From Enoplolaimus lenunculus (Eukaryota > Nematoda > Enoplea > Enoplida > Thoracostomopsidae), in the NCBI GenBank assembly GCA_030248215.1, contig JASANG010001385.1, positions 62,001-126,000 of the forward strand: 64,000 bases of DNA. Reading direction: 5' to 3'. The position numbers and the translations under genes were made by a program. The notes under the pieces are model-generated. The model saw nothing but the letters and a program-made list of their open reading frames with translations, was not told where the DNA came from and did not search any database. Below, in pieces: positions 1-10,656 of this stretch. The first letter of the stretch is position 1. Every line of letters begins with the position of its first letter.

Positions 1-1
1 T

Positions 2-3000
2 GATACGCAACTCGGAGCGCAACCTCTACCATTTCCGGGCATGGACAGTACGTGTTTGTCATTGCTTGTGGACATCTTACTTTTAACTCAATAAGAATTG
101 TATTTGGCAAAGTAAACGTTTGGCGCATGGTTCATCGTCAAACATGTATTTGTAGAGCCTGTAAACCATAAGCGAAACTGCTATTTTAATGCGTTGATTT
201 TGGCATTTATTGCACGGAAGATATGACTATGTTAAATTTAACAATTTTTCGTGTCATTTTTGTATTGTACGCATCGTAAGTAGATCAAACAAGCAGTGCT
301 GGTCACTTAAATTATGTGCTAATTTACCATATGCGTATATGGACACTTTTATGGAGTAGGTATATATGTAGCCAACATTCAACGGTAGTGTGATAGGCCT
401 CATTAACAAACTATGTAAAGATAAAGTTGGATTTGCGCTGCTATGCGTACACGTGCCATAATGTCGTTTGTTTTAGAATCAAACGCCGCCATTTGTACTT
501 TCTATCTGAGTAACACGTGTACACGCGGACCTCAATGTCCATTCAGGCATATTGCTGGCGAGAAAAGTGTTGTATGCAAACATTGGTTGCGTGGATTGTG
601 CAAGAAAGGCGACCAGTGTGAATTCCTTCATCAGTATGATTTGTCAAAAATGCCAGAATGCTTCTTTTTTTCTAAATATAGTACGCTTATTGGTTTTTTG
701 TTTTTAAATTGTCGAGCGCAAAGGTGTTACGATAATACGACATATGTATGTATTGTCTACTGTGAGCAATAAAAAGCTGAAAATTTAACATTCTCAAAAG
801 TATCAACTGGAATTGAATCGTATCGCAACTTGTTAAAATACGTATATATAGGGTACAGTTTTGGAAAATATAAAAAGGTTATATAGTACACAAGTTTTAG
901 TAACTTTAAATTATACATGCTGAAGTAATCGCAACTAATAGCGGTTTAAATATTTTGCTTTCAGTTAAGGGTGTAAGTACATGGTATTCGATGATCAAAC
1001 CTATTTAAGTCCGGAAGATTCCTGTTCCGTTATGGAACCACGCTGGTTATGATTTATGTTCCGTTATGGAATCCTGTTCGTATCTCAGTTTGTCAAAAAA
1101 TTACTTAGACTTTTAGCTATATAATTATATTTTTGTTTTGTTTAGATGCCTGCAGCAACAAAGAATGTCCTTTTCGCCACGTTGACCCTGAAAGTCGCAT
1201 TAAAGATTGCGCTTGGTATGATCGAGGATTCTGTCGTAATGGTAAGTAATCACAGCGTTGATTGAAATTAGTAAATTTATGTTTTAAGTCAAGTTCGGAT
1301 CCGGCAAAGAGTATTTTTTTGTTGCCTTGTGTTACAGGTCCTGTGTGTAAAAACCGACATCGACGACGAGTGATGTGTATCGCGTATTTAAACGGATTTT
1401 GTCCTGATGGTCCTAATTGCAAATTTTTTCAGTAAGTTGCGCCGTCTGTCGCCTGTACGGCGTCGTCTGTCACCCGTACGGCGCCGGCCGTCACTGTGCG
1501 GGTAGCGCATGGCGCCAGACGGCGCCGCATGGGTGGCGCACGGTAACGGACACCGCCGTACGAGAAGTATAGCGCAACCCAAGGCAAAAACAGATTTACA
1601 TTTTTCTGTTCTGCCTCCATTATAAATAGATGTCAATGCGATGTTTGTGTAGTATAGCGAAACAGTCGATAATGAAATTTGAAACCATTTGATTCTGTAT
1701 TGCAATGGTGGTCACATATTATAAGTTTAAGTTAATTTGAACGTGTTACCGATTGTGTTTTTATATTACGAGGTTCTGATCACAAGCAGTTCAAAATGTA
1801 TATATACAACTGCCATGTTAATATTGAGTTTTAAGTTCATACGCCAAATGTAGTTGGTGATAGGTATTGTAAATTGTAATTTTTTAGCATTTTCGCACGA
1901 TTCCTATGTGACAAGTAAAGTGAAAAAATATGCGGCGGTGTTTTAGTGTGATTTTATTATTTAACAAGAAATTCTGAGCCAGATTCAGCAATGATGTTAT
2001 GGCATCCTTTGCAATTAAACTCGTCTTTATTCAACGTTCTTCGTTTGTAGCCCAAGATTTGAATTGCCCAAGCTGGACAATAAATATGCAACTGTGACAG
2101 CGATTCCTGGTATGGTTATTTGTCATCATTGCGGTGAAATTGGTCATAAAGTTACTGTATGTCCAAAATTAGCAAACGCATCTAATTCGACAACGGTAAG
2201 GAAACAAGGTGTTATAACTTGCGTATACCAGGTAACTTTTAGTGAATTTCTAGTAGTTTCGTGTTCCCTGTACAGCGCTGCAATGTGTTTTAAACATTGC
2301 GATACTCGTTACTGTTCAGTACCTATCGCCAAGTGGCGATGATGGGAAATTTCTTTCTGTCACTGGCTGATAAAATGTTTATAAACCTCCGGAATCGATA
2401 AATGAATAGTTAGGCAATTAATTTGCATATTTGCTTAATTGCTTCTACCTAAATTGGGAATTTTTTAGATATATTAATAATTATTAGGGTTGCAAGCAAT
2501 TTAATTTCAATTCTAAGGGCTTCGTGAGGGCGAGGAATCTGAATAAATTGTTTAAAATGGATAATTCAAATGTTGGCTAATTGCTAATTTGCATATGAAC
2601 TTAATTTATTAGCGAAAATAACTTTTTGAATTATGTCAGTGATTATTTTGGTTACTGAAGGGTTTGTGGCTTTGAGGAATCTAAGTAAAATGTTTGTAAA
2701 CCTCCAGAAGCAACAAATGAATAGTTAGTTAATATTTAATTTGCATATTAACTTAATTGGTTAGGCTTGAAATGTAGACTTTTTAAGTTATTTAACTAAG
2801 GATTACGGTACAAGCGATAATTTTAGCAATAAAGGGTTTTTGGATGCGAGGAATCTAAATAAATTGTCTATAAACCTTCAAACGGATAATTTAATAGTTA
2901 GCTAATACCTAATTTGCATATTTGCATAACTGATACGCGTAAATTAAGATTTTTGGCGATATTTCACTAATTATTAGGGTTCTGAAAGATTTTTGGGTGC

Positions 3001-3914
3001 GATGAATCTGAATAAATTGTTAATAAACCTCCAAAAGCGATAAATAAATAGTTAGCTAATAACTAATTTGCATATTAGCTTAGTTGCATAAGAGTGTTCG
3101 GGCTTCAGTCAATACATGTAGTCCCACTACGACTGGTTATATATAGTTATTTATTTAGGTTCCCGTTGAACAAAGACAAAAGCCGTTGACTGAAGTAACA
3201 TGTTACAAGGTAATAATTTGTTTTTTATATGTAGACTTAGATGTATATATATATTATATATATAATATATATGTATATTATATATATTATATATAGTGAT
3301 TTGCAGTGCTGGAAATTTGCAACGATATTCCATTTCCTTGTGCTTTAAACACTAGACTAAGCGTTTCGGTAATGTATTAGATTATTTCATATTGCTTCCA
3401 GTGGTCAGTGACAATACGTTTAGCTAAGATCTGAGGTCGTGTTAATTCTTATAGCTCCTATTGTCAGTTGGTGATAGGTCGTGTAGCTTGTTAACTAATG
3501 ACTGGTGAGTTTCATAATTTAGCAGTTTTTTGTATTCAGTTAATAACGCTTTTGTGTAAAAGTTAGATACTTCGCTGTGGTTTTTGGTTTGTTTGAGGCA
3601 GTATTGCTAACTGGCGATAGGTGCTACCCGCAGTTTGAGTTCACGAAACTGAATTAACAAAGATAAAAAGCTCAGACTAGAGTGATCCGTAAAAACACAG
3701 TTTACTTTTGTCTGTTATATTATCTCCCGAAAAGGTTCATTTGTTTTAGTGTGGCGAAAAAGGTCACTACGCAAATAAGTGTGCTAAAGGTTTCCTTGCG
3801 TTTCTGTCACAATCAGCACATTTGACCCAAGAAATTAGACAACGTGAAGAGCAACAACAACGACAATATCAGCAACAGATTAGTATGCGGCGTGCAGGTG
3901 AAATGATGAGATAG
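2..3914 (+). CDS. CPSF4: CPSF4 / CPSF30, polyadenylation factor zinc-finger subunit (5' end outside window)
   Basis: CPSF30 is the CCCH zinc-finger subunit of the cleavage and polyadenylation factor and helps recognise the AAUAAA signal in nuclear pre-mRNA. Seven exons join in phase: 2-47, 477-680, 1146-1241, 1338-1431, 2051-2195, 3159-3209 and 3750-3914, giving 266 visible residues; the N-terminus lies upstream. The first exon reads QLGAQPLPFPGMD, as in vertebrate CPSF4. All five CCCH fingers are complete (for example CKHWLRGLCKKGDQCEFLH in exon 2), followed by two CCHC knuckles, CHHCGEIGHKVTVC in exon 5 and CYKCGEKGHYANKC across exons 6 and 7. The protein ends in a Gln-rich tail and a TAG stop. 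Donors are GTACGT, GTACGC, GTAAGT (twice), GTAAGG and GTAATA. Two introns hold transposon-derived repeats. The identification is secure; the exact end of exon 5 is less certain because a second possible donor follows. Confidence 0.95.
1438..1583. mobile_element. GC-rich MITE, family C, left end missing
   Basis: A CpG-dense segment of short CGTACGG and CGCCGTC motifs stands out from the AT-rich intron. Its right end, GTATAGCGCAACCC, matches the ends of related elements at 8424-8656 and 25733-25867. It begins about six bases after the GTAAGT donor of CPSF4 exon 4. Confidence 0.6.
2390..3140. repeat. Family E repeat with internal tandem units, in CPSF4 intron 5
   Basis: Four to five diverged units of roughly 160-200 bp each contain AATTTGCATATTAGC and AGTTAGCTAAT-like blocks. 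A related copy in the opposite orientation lies at 15746-16706. Both share an end that reads GTAGTCCCACTACGACTGG or its complement. The element stops about 18 bp before the acceptor of CPSF4 exon 6. Confidence 0.7.
3241..3296. repeat. TA-rich microsatellite
   Basis: Alternating TA/AT tract in CPSF4 intron 6. Confidence 0.8.
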
Positions 3915-3925
3915 TACTCAAAGAA

Positions 3926-3931
3926 ATTAAA
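3926..3931 (+). terminator. Probable CPSF4 polyadenylation signal ATTAAA
   Basis: ATTAAA, the commonest variant of AATAAA, lies 12 bases after the CPSF4 stop codon and is followed by a GT-rich stretch. The cleavage site cannot be placed without transcript data. Confidence 0.45.
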
Positions 3932-4174
3932 TATTTTTGTTCGTGCCTGATTTTATATTCTGTTAGCGTGGGAAGTTTTTGCAGTTAAAATGGTTGTCCA
4001 ATCAGCAATAACAAGATCGGTGATGATTTAGACAAAAGTATGCAGTTTAGCCAATTTCTGGCGGGTGAAGCTCACAGCATAGAACACCTACTTTAAATCT
4101 ATAAACTGTGGTACATGGACTGTCCCATGTATAGATCACGGCTGTAACAGCAGTGCAAGCACGTTCCTAAGCGT

Positions 4175-4665
4175 AATGCGGGGGTCACGTTTTAACTGGG
4201 GCAGTTTGGAACACGTTTTGCCTCTATTAGACTATTGGGTAACATCTTGTCTGATTGTAGACCCTATCTCGTATTCAAAAATTCGTATTTGCTGCTATTG
4301 TCATGCTAAGATCAACTTTTGTTCTTCAATATCACATGATATTTGAGGTATTGTTTGTGAATACCATATGATATATTTTCAAATGTCTGCATGCTTGAGG
4401 TAACATACCTAAATTGTCCTGTTGAATATCATATGATACTAGAATGTGAAATTTGAATTTTTGAATTATGAAGCTGTGGTTTTAACCGATTTTGTATCGG
4501 AAACGATTTGCAGGCGTCTATTTGGTATTCAAAGCACATTTGTGCGTCTGCCGTCCGACCTTCAATTCATTTATCAGCACCAAAAGATTACACTGTCCGG
4601 CTGAATATCATATGATATTCGTTGAAATTATTTGCATAAACTCCCACAGTAGCACGTGACATACA
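4175..4665. mobile_element. MITE family P, truncated copy
   Basis: It begins with a diverged form of the family P end (GCGGGGTTCACGTTATAACC) and contains ATATCATATGATATT-like palindromes. It matches the complement of the 33795-34445 copy, then stops after CACGTGACATAC; the other end is missing. Confidence 0.65.
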
Positions 4666-6062
4666 TCGTGAGAACTCGCTTAAGGCACGTTTTTCACGAG
4701 TTTACAAAATCTAAAACAGTATCACTTTCTGTTCCTGTTGCAACAAAATTTAGTTCCTGTTCGAACCCTGCTCTTATCATAGTTTAGTTTTACGCAGACT
4801 GTACCATGTTGCATGCTCTTTCTAGAGACTATAGTTCATCTTAACACTTCTTAAGCGTCGATAGAAATGGTGACAAAGTGGTTAAATCCTAGATAGCTTA
4901 AGCCTGGAAGGTTAATATACCGAAGCCGGAAGCAAAACCTCTTGTACCCTGGTGCCTGATAGCTGTTTTATTGAGCAGTGTGTTTTTTATTTTTTTATTA
5001 ACCCGCGTTCTTTGTCACGTGTACTGAACTATATATACTCGAAATATAGAGTGTATTTTTTACACTTACAATTTCCATTTTGTTCTTTTGTACATTAAAA
5101 TTCATTGGGTTGTATATTGTGAGTTGATCCCTCAAGTTCGCATTTTCTATTAAAAGTTGTTTTGTCTCGGGAGTCGGGTAAAATTGCAAATTTTTTTCGA
5201 TGCGTATTTTACGGTAAAATGTTTATTTTAACGAAATTTGACTCAAAACGAGTTAAATCAGAGTCTGAGCTCTGAATAGGCCGTTCATAACTCAGAATTC
5301 TGAATGATTGGAACTCATTTATAGTCATTTAATCTAGTAACTCAGAATTAAATCAACTCAGAGTGAGTTTTTACAGCAATTAAAACTCGGAACAAATCAT
5401 AAATAGCTAATTACCTCTGAGTTGATTCCACTCATTGAAATTTACAATGTAACCCTTCACTTTTGTTTTACAAATTTCCATCAATAAATTTACAGCAAAA
5501 AACAACGAAAATTCTCGGCATCTGGAAACGTACATCGATTTTTACCGGAAACTAAAGTGAAAACGGATATCCGGTTACATTCTGATATATTTGCTTCGAA
5601 TCGAGAAATTTTCAACTGAAGAACGTACTCGCTAACTGGGAACAGACGTTTCGAATGAAACAAGCGAAAACCAAAAGCAATTTTTGTGGTCAAATCTTAA
5701 TACTCAATTTTGTTTTATCCCTGTTGAGTGATGATCCATGGTCTGGACGGGCCCTGTTAGGTCTGCTACTGCCACACTATAAAAACGTGCCTAATTATGG
5801 ATTATATCTAACTATTCGTTTCGCATTTTGACCTTATCACCTACTTAGCACAACAATAACAAAAATATACACGTGTCTTTATTGTTTTATAATGATACCA
5901 GATAAACTTTAATTGTATTTCTCTGGCAATAAAAGTTTTTTGCTTCGAACAAAATCCTTCATTTTCATGAAGTTTGTAAGCTTTTAATTGTATTATGAGT
6001 GCAAATTAATCTCGTTAAATGCTTAGAATTTTTCTTAATTCAAAAATACATATCGCTTTACG

Positions 6063-6523
6063 GGCTAATGTATATAAAGAACAGGGGCGGAACAGTATTA
6101 GCATATTCGTATGTCTACGCCTAGCCTAAGCTTAAGCCAAAGCTTAAGCCTAAGCGTAGGAATGAGCATATTCCTAAGCATAAGCGTACGCCTAAGCTTA
6201 TGCCTAAAGCGTAGGAATGAGCATATTCCTAAGCCTAAGCCTAAACAGTACGCCTAAGCTTAGCCTAAGCGTAGGAATGAGCATATTCCTAAGACTAAGC
6301 CTACGCCTATAAGTACCTAAGTCTAAGCCAAGAAAAAAATTAGTAGCCTAAAGCAGTACGCCTAAGCTTAAGCCTAAGCGTAGGAATGAGCATATTCCTA
6401 AGACTAAGCCTACGCCTATAAGTACCTAAGTCTAAGCCAAACAAAAAAATTAGTCTAAGGCTTAAGCTTACCCTATTCTAGTCCCACGGAACAACTCTCC
6501 GCCCCTGATGTTTTATATGGGCC
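6063..6523. mobile_element. MITE family T, TTAGGC-bearing, with target duplication
   Basis: The ends GGCTAATGTATATAAAGAAC and the complementary form near 6505-6523 are imperfect inverted repeats. Flanks GCTTTACG (6055-6062) and GCTTTTCG (6524-6531) are an 8-bp target duplication with one mismatch. The inside holds many GCCTAA-type hexamers and a roughly 100-bp block, with GAATGAGCATATTCCTAAG, repeated about three times. Confidence 0.75.
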
Positions 6524-6658
6524 GCTTTTCGGAAGTTTATTTTGTAGAAAACGGACAGAATACTTAAAAACTATAGTTTTGTACTGATGTACGTTTTGAT
6601 GACATTTATAGGTCAACGAAAAAGTAGCGGTTTTTTATTATAGCATCATTGCTACTCA

Positions 6659-6759
6659 TGAGCCCTATTTTTTCGTGCTAGTTTTCCAGCGAGAACTTGC
6701 AACTGCAACTAGCCCTATTTTTTCGTGCCAGTTTTCCAGCGAGAACTTGCAACTGCAAC
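6659..6759. repeat. Tandem duplication of about 50 bp
   Basis: Two nearly identical adjacent copies of a segment that starts AGCCCTATTTTTTCGTGC and ends GCAACTGCAACT. Confidence 0.85.
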
Positions 6760-7374
6760 TTGCATGCGTGCGTAAACTATACTTGAGCCTGCAAATGTTT
6801 GCAAAGGAATGTTATTTTCAATTTCACTGTGGAAACCATTTTCTATAAACTTAAACTTAAATTACAGCTTAACTGAACTTAAATATTTAGTTTACGTAAA
6901 CCTCAAATGGCTGGACAGGACACTTATTTTTGGTTCAAATAATAAGGGCAACAAAGAAATTACTTGTATCTGAGAATTCACTAAGTTTACCTTAAACTAA
7001 AAATATGTAAGATATTATATAAATGAGTTTAAGCGTAAACCTACTTGTTAGTTTACTTAATCTAGAAAGGCAGTTTAAGCCTGATCTATTAGCTTAAGCT
7101 TAGGTCAAGTCAGTTTAACCTTTTAGAGAGCTGTTATAACTAATTTGTAGTCGACCACGACATGCAGTAGAAATGTTACAAAATATACATATTCGATTGT
7201 TATGTTATCGTATATCAAATAATTTTCTGCGAATATCGCATCATGAATAATTTACAGCTGCAAGTTCTACAAATGAATTGTCAAAGAAACATACATGCGT
7301 GATGAAGGTTGTACGTAAAATTTGATACCTTGAAAACGTTTTCAAATTATTGATATTGCATTTAATGCAAGGTA

Positions 7375-7525
7375 CTGCAGTGACCCGAATAAAGAAGGGG
7401 TAATAAGAGAGGTCGCTATTTTGAGTCCCAATCAATAGGAGTACGTATCTCTAAATGTGTCCATAAGCGGATAGAGTCCTTAAACCCTAATGAGAGTCCA
7501 TGTGAATTATTCCTAATTGTAGTTG
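7375..7525. mobile_element. MITE family G, left-end fragment
   Basis: It starts at a TA with CTGCAGTGACCCGAATAA and follows the family G left half (TTTTGAGTCC, GCGGATAGAGTCC and CCTAATTGTAG blocks) before diverging. The right end is absent. Confidence 0.6.
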
Positions 7526-7956
7526 TGAATTTATTCAAACAGTTTGAATTAATGCAAATGTCAAACTTGTTTGATATTTTGCCGCCGACGCCGATAGAGA
7601 CGGCACTAGTTTTGAACTTTTAAGCACTAAATAGCAATCAGTTGCAATGCAGCTGCAATTTATTCATGACTGATACACACGAAGAATAAATTCGTAAGTA
7701 TGAATAGCCTTGCAAGTCGAATTTGATTCATTATCACTGGCTGAACTGGTAGTTTGTAGGTTATGTTTGATATTTATTGCAGTTGCAAATTATTCATATA
7801 AATTCATGTCAAGATCTAAAATTACTGCAAGCATTTTATGCAAATTGCCGCTGTGAGTTCTCACTGCAAAAACTTGTACGTATGAATAGGGCTTTAAGCG
7901 TTTGTTGTTTTTTCTAACAGCCTATATCAGCAACAATATTTAATTGCGTTTCGCTG

Positions 7957-9161
7957 ATGGCACAATCCTACAATTTAACATGGGATCACGAAACCAAGGC
8001 AGGTGGCGCAGTCCGTGACAGACCCAGTCAAATATATCCATTTGAAGTTCGAGAAGGCCTTCAGCCATACCGGTAAGCTGGCTGGATTCACAAAAAGTTG
8101 TTAATTACTGTGTATAACCCATTTCCGCCGGCTTAGGCGTTGCTATGAGCAAATCATTGCAAATTGAGATGCAATGTACAGTGTTTAACAATTATTACAA
8201 CATGTATGTGTGTGCAGTACATAGTATCCACAAACCGTGAGAACCCTCTCGAGCTTGATCCTTAAGCTGAAATAGCCGAGTATGGTTGAAAACAGTCCTC
8301 AGCCAAAAGACTGATGGGGCCTAGTACTAGATATTCTGAAATTTATGAATAAATTTTATGATTTTATACCTAATTATCACTATTTCGAAATTATTGAAAT
8401 GAAAACTGCGAGGGAGACGATTAAGGGTTACGCTATACTTTTGTAGACGTCCGGCACCGTCCATCGCACGTACGGCGCCGTCCGGCACTGTCCATCGTCC
8501 GTACGGCGCCGTCCGTCACCGTACGGCGCCGTCCATCAGCGTGCGTCTCCGTCCGTCGCCATACGATATCGTATGTGTGTAATTCACGTACGAAACCGCG
8601 CGGCGACGTACGGTGACGGACGGCGCTGCATGACGAGTATAGCGCCACCCTTATTTTTGTAACACCATTATGCGAAGTTTTTACAACCTAATTTTTGGCA
8701 AAAAATGACGCAAAAATACCGAAACCATGTAAACTTTTGAAAACAAATTTGCAATTTTCTACAATTTTTATCGAATAAATTATACGGAAAAATTATATTA
8801 TCATAAAAACGTTGCAATTTCTGGTGGGATTGCACAACGGAACCGGACATAACAGAAACACGTAATATCCGGGTGCATATGTTGTCACTTGTTAAACCCT
8901 TCTGTATGACACACTTTTTGGTGTCAGTGTGAAATTTTTTATTGTGAACGATGCATTCAAATAAACACAAAATAGATATTGCGTTAAACAGTAAATGTTT
9001 ATGATTTTAGGAATAAAGGTCGCTATTACCGTTTGGCTCAACGCACACTTGGATGGTGGACATTTGCAGGCGTGATTATTCTCGCATTTATATGTCTTAT
9101 GCTTAATATTGTTGTATTTTCTGTTGTCAAAAATCACGATTGTACGAAATCCGTATCCTAA
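7957..9161 (+). CDS. Small single-pass (tail-anchored-like) membrane protein, 88 aa, unrecognised
   Basis: Two coding exons, 7957-8072 and 9011-9161, join in phase. The first sits between a good acceptor (TTTTTTCTAACAG, ending 7920) and donor (CGGTAAGC); the second follows ATGATTTTAG and ends in TAA. ATG 7957 is the first start after the acceptor, so bases 7921-7956 are probably 5' UTR. Residues 1-50 are hydrophilic, with GYxx-free soluble sequence such as SQIYPFEVREGLQPYR, then a basic stretch KGRYYRLAQR, then one membrane helix at about 53-78 (WWTFAGVIILAFICLMLN and onward) and only ten residues to the C-terminus. That layout suggests a cytosolic N-terminus and tail anchoring. I do not recognise the family. 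The support is the paired splice sites and a complete frame; its small size keeps confidence moderate. Its intron contains a family C MITE. Confidence 0.65.
8424..8656. mobile_element. GC-rich MITE, family C, both ends present
   Basis: Inverted ends AAGGGTTACGCTATAC and GTATAGCGCCACCCTT enclose CpG-rich tandem motifs (CGTACGGCGCCGTC). It lies in the intron of the 88-residue protein gene. A clear target duplication was not found. Confidence 0.7.
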
Positions 9162-9259
9162 TCTGCATCCGGATATCCGTATCTTTCAACCGTCAGCGAT
9201 TTATGTAATATTTTTCGAGCAATAGAAAAAAATTACATTTTGTCATATTTAAGACAATA

Positions 9260-9455
9260 GGCCCGTGTAAAGATCAGGGGCGAAAAGTTTTTTCTGTGGG
9301 ACTAGAAAAGAGTAAGCTTACGGTTTAGACTAATTTTTTGCTTGTCTTAGACTTAGGCTAAGGCTTTGGCTTAGGAATATGCTCATTCTTACTCGTAGGG
9401 TTAGGCTCATGAATATGCTTATAACACTGTTCCGCCCTTATTCTTTACATTGGCC
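9260..9455. mobile_element. MITE family T with perfect 8-bp target duplication
   Basis: Ends GGCCCGTGTAAAGATCAGGG and TTCTTTACATTGGCC. AGACAATA flanks both sides (9252-9259 and 9456-9463). The inside carries degenerate TTAGGC units. It starts about 100 bp past the stop of the small membrane-protein gene. Confidence 0.85.
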
Positions 9456-9463
9456 AGACAATA

Positions 9464-10656
9464 AAACGTTGTTTTATCAACAGCCACGACAATCAAACGT
9501 GATAAAGTCGACGCTATCGCGTGTGGACAAAGTCGAAAAACATTTATTTACCAATAATACATTGCGGCACTGGACGACACCGTAGACGACGCAAGAAGGC
9601 ATTAAAATTGACAAAAACTAAGTGTCACTCGACAGCGTCTAAAATTTAACTCAATTTATATTTTATTATTAAACCCTGAATTATCGAATTTTAATGAATA
9701 ATCAATTAACCAATTACCTTTCTATGAAATTCGCCTGATTGCGTTAATTAATAATTGTCATAAACACAACGTTTATGTTTGTACCATCGCGTTTTATCAT
9801 TGTTGATTTCTGGCCAAACACGACTGTGGTACTGCAATATTATCCTGAACGAGTTTTACCCACACCGATCTGATTGGTTTTGTTGACGGAACTTACGGAC
9901 CAAACGCTAATTCTGTTGGAAGTTTCGTTCATTTCAATCGATGTTGAACGTTTGAAGAATGGTCGATGTCAAACGTTGATCAGCCAGAATGAAAGTTTTA
10001 TCTCGATCGAACTCAGATTCAGTTCAGTATTGCAGATTTATTGAATCAGGCTCGGGTCATAGGATCCGTAATGCATCACCATTTATTCCTTCAAACGTAC
10101 GTTCAAATTCTCAACGGCGTCTTCTCATGTAACCTTGACTTCGAACTCAAAGTCTGCGTATTGCGCACTGGTTAAAAAGTTTATTTCATTTCGAACTCTC
10201 AACTCAAAATATATTGTCGAAGTCATTGTTGTAAACCGAATCCAACTATTTTGATTCAGTTGAAATTTTTTGCAAGTAAATTGACCGTAAGCAGCGAGTT
10301 CAATCAATGTGAAAGTAATTTCTTAATTCTGTACTCCATATTCGCCGTTTGGTTAAGATTTCACTGCAATATTTGCGTTGCAAAGTAAGACATTTTTGCA
10401 AAATACCGTCGTTGGAGACGGGAATTGTACCATTTGGCTTAAGATAGAAAAGTTACAAATCGACCTGGTTTGTGTACCAGGATTTGATTTCAGCGAGGAT
10501 ATAACCTGATTTAAGAAAATATTTGTGTCGCAAAAGATCATTTTGAACACTGTTATAAGTAGGTTTTCTTGTCTGTCCACAAATTTTAGGACCGGATATA
10601 TCTCCTGTATCACTCCTGTCGTATTCGCCCGTCCAAGTGATATCCGTAAAGGATAT
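9464..10656. other. Intergenic / cuticlin 3' region
   Basis: No separate gene recognised. A 402-base open frame on the minus strand (10353-10754) overlaps the last cuticlin exon in another frame; it is discussed as a finding. Confidence 0.4.

Larger units (their letters stand above)
3932..7920. other. Intergenic stretch between CPSF4 and the small membrane-protein gene
   Basis: No coding exon was recognised on either strand. It holds repeat pieces listed separately (4175-4665, 6063-6523, 6659-6759, 7375-7525) and a stretch rich in AACTCAGAATT-like words near 5.2-5.4 kb that also appears near 12.15 kb. Short open frames here show no family resemblance. Confidence 0.5.
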
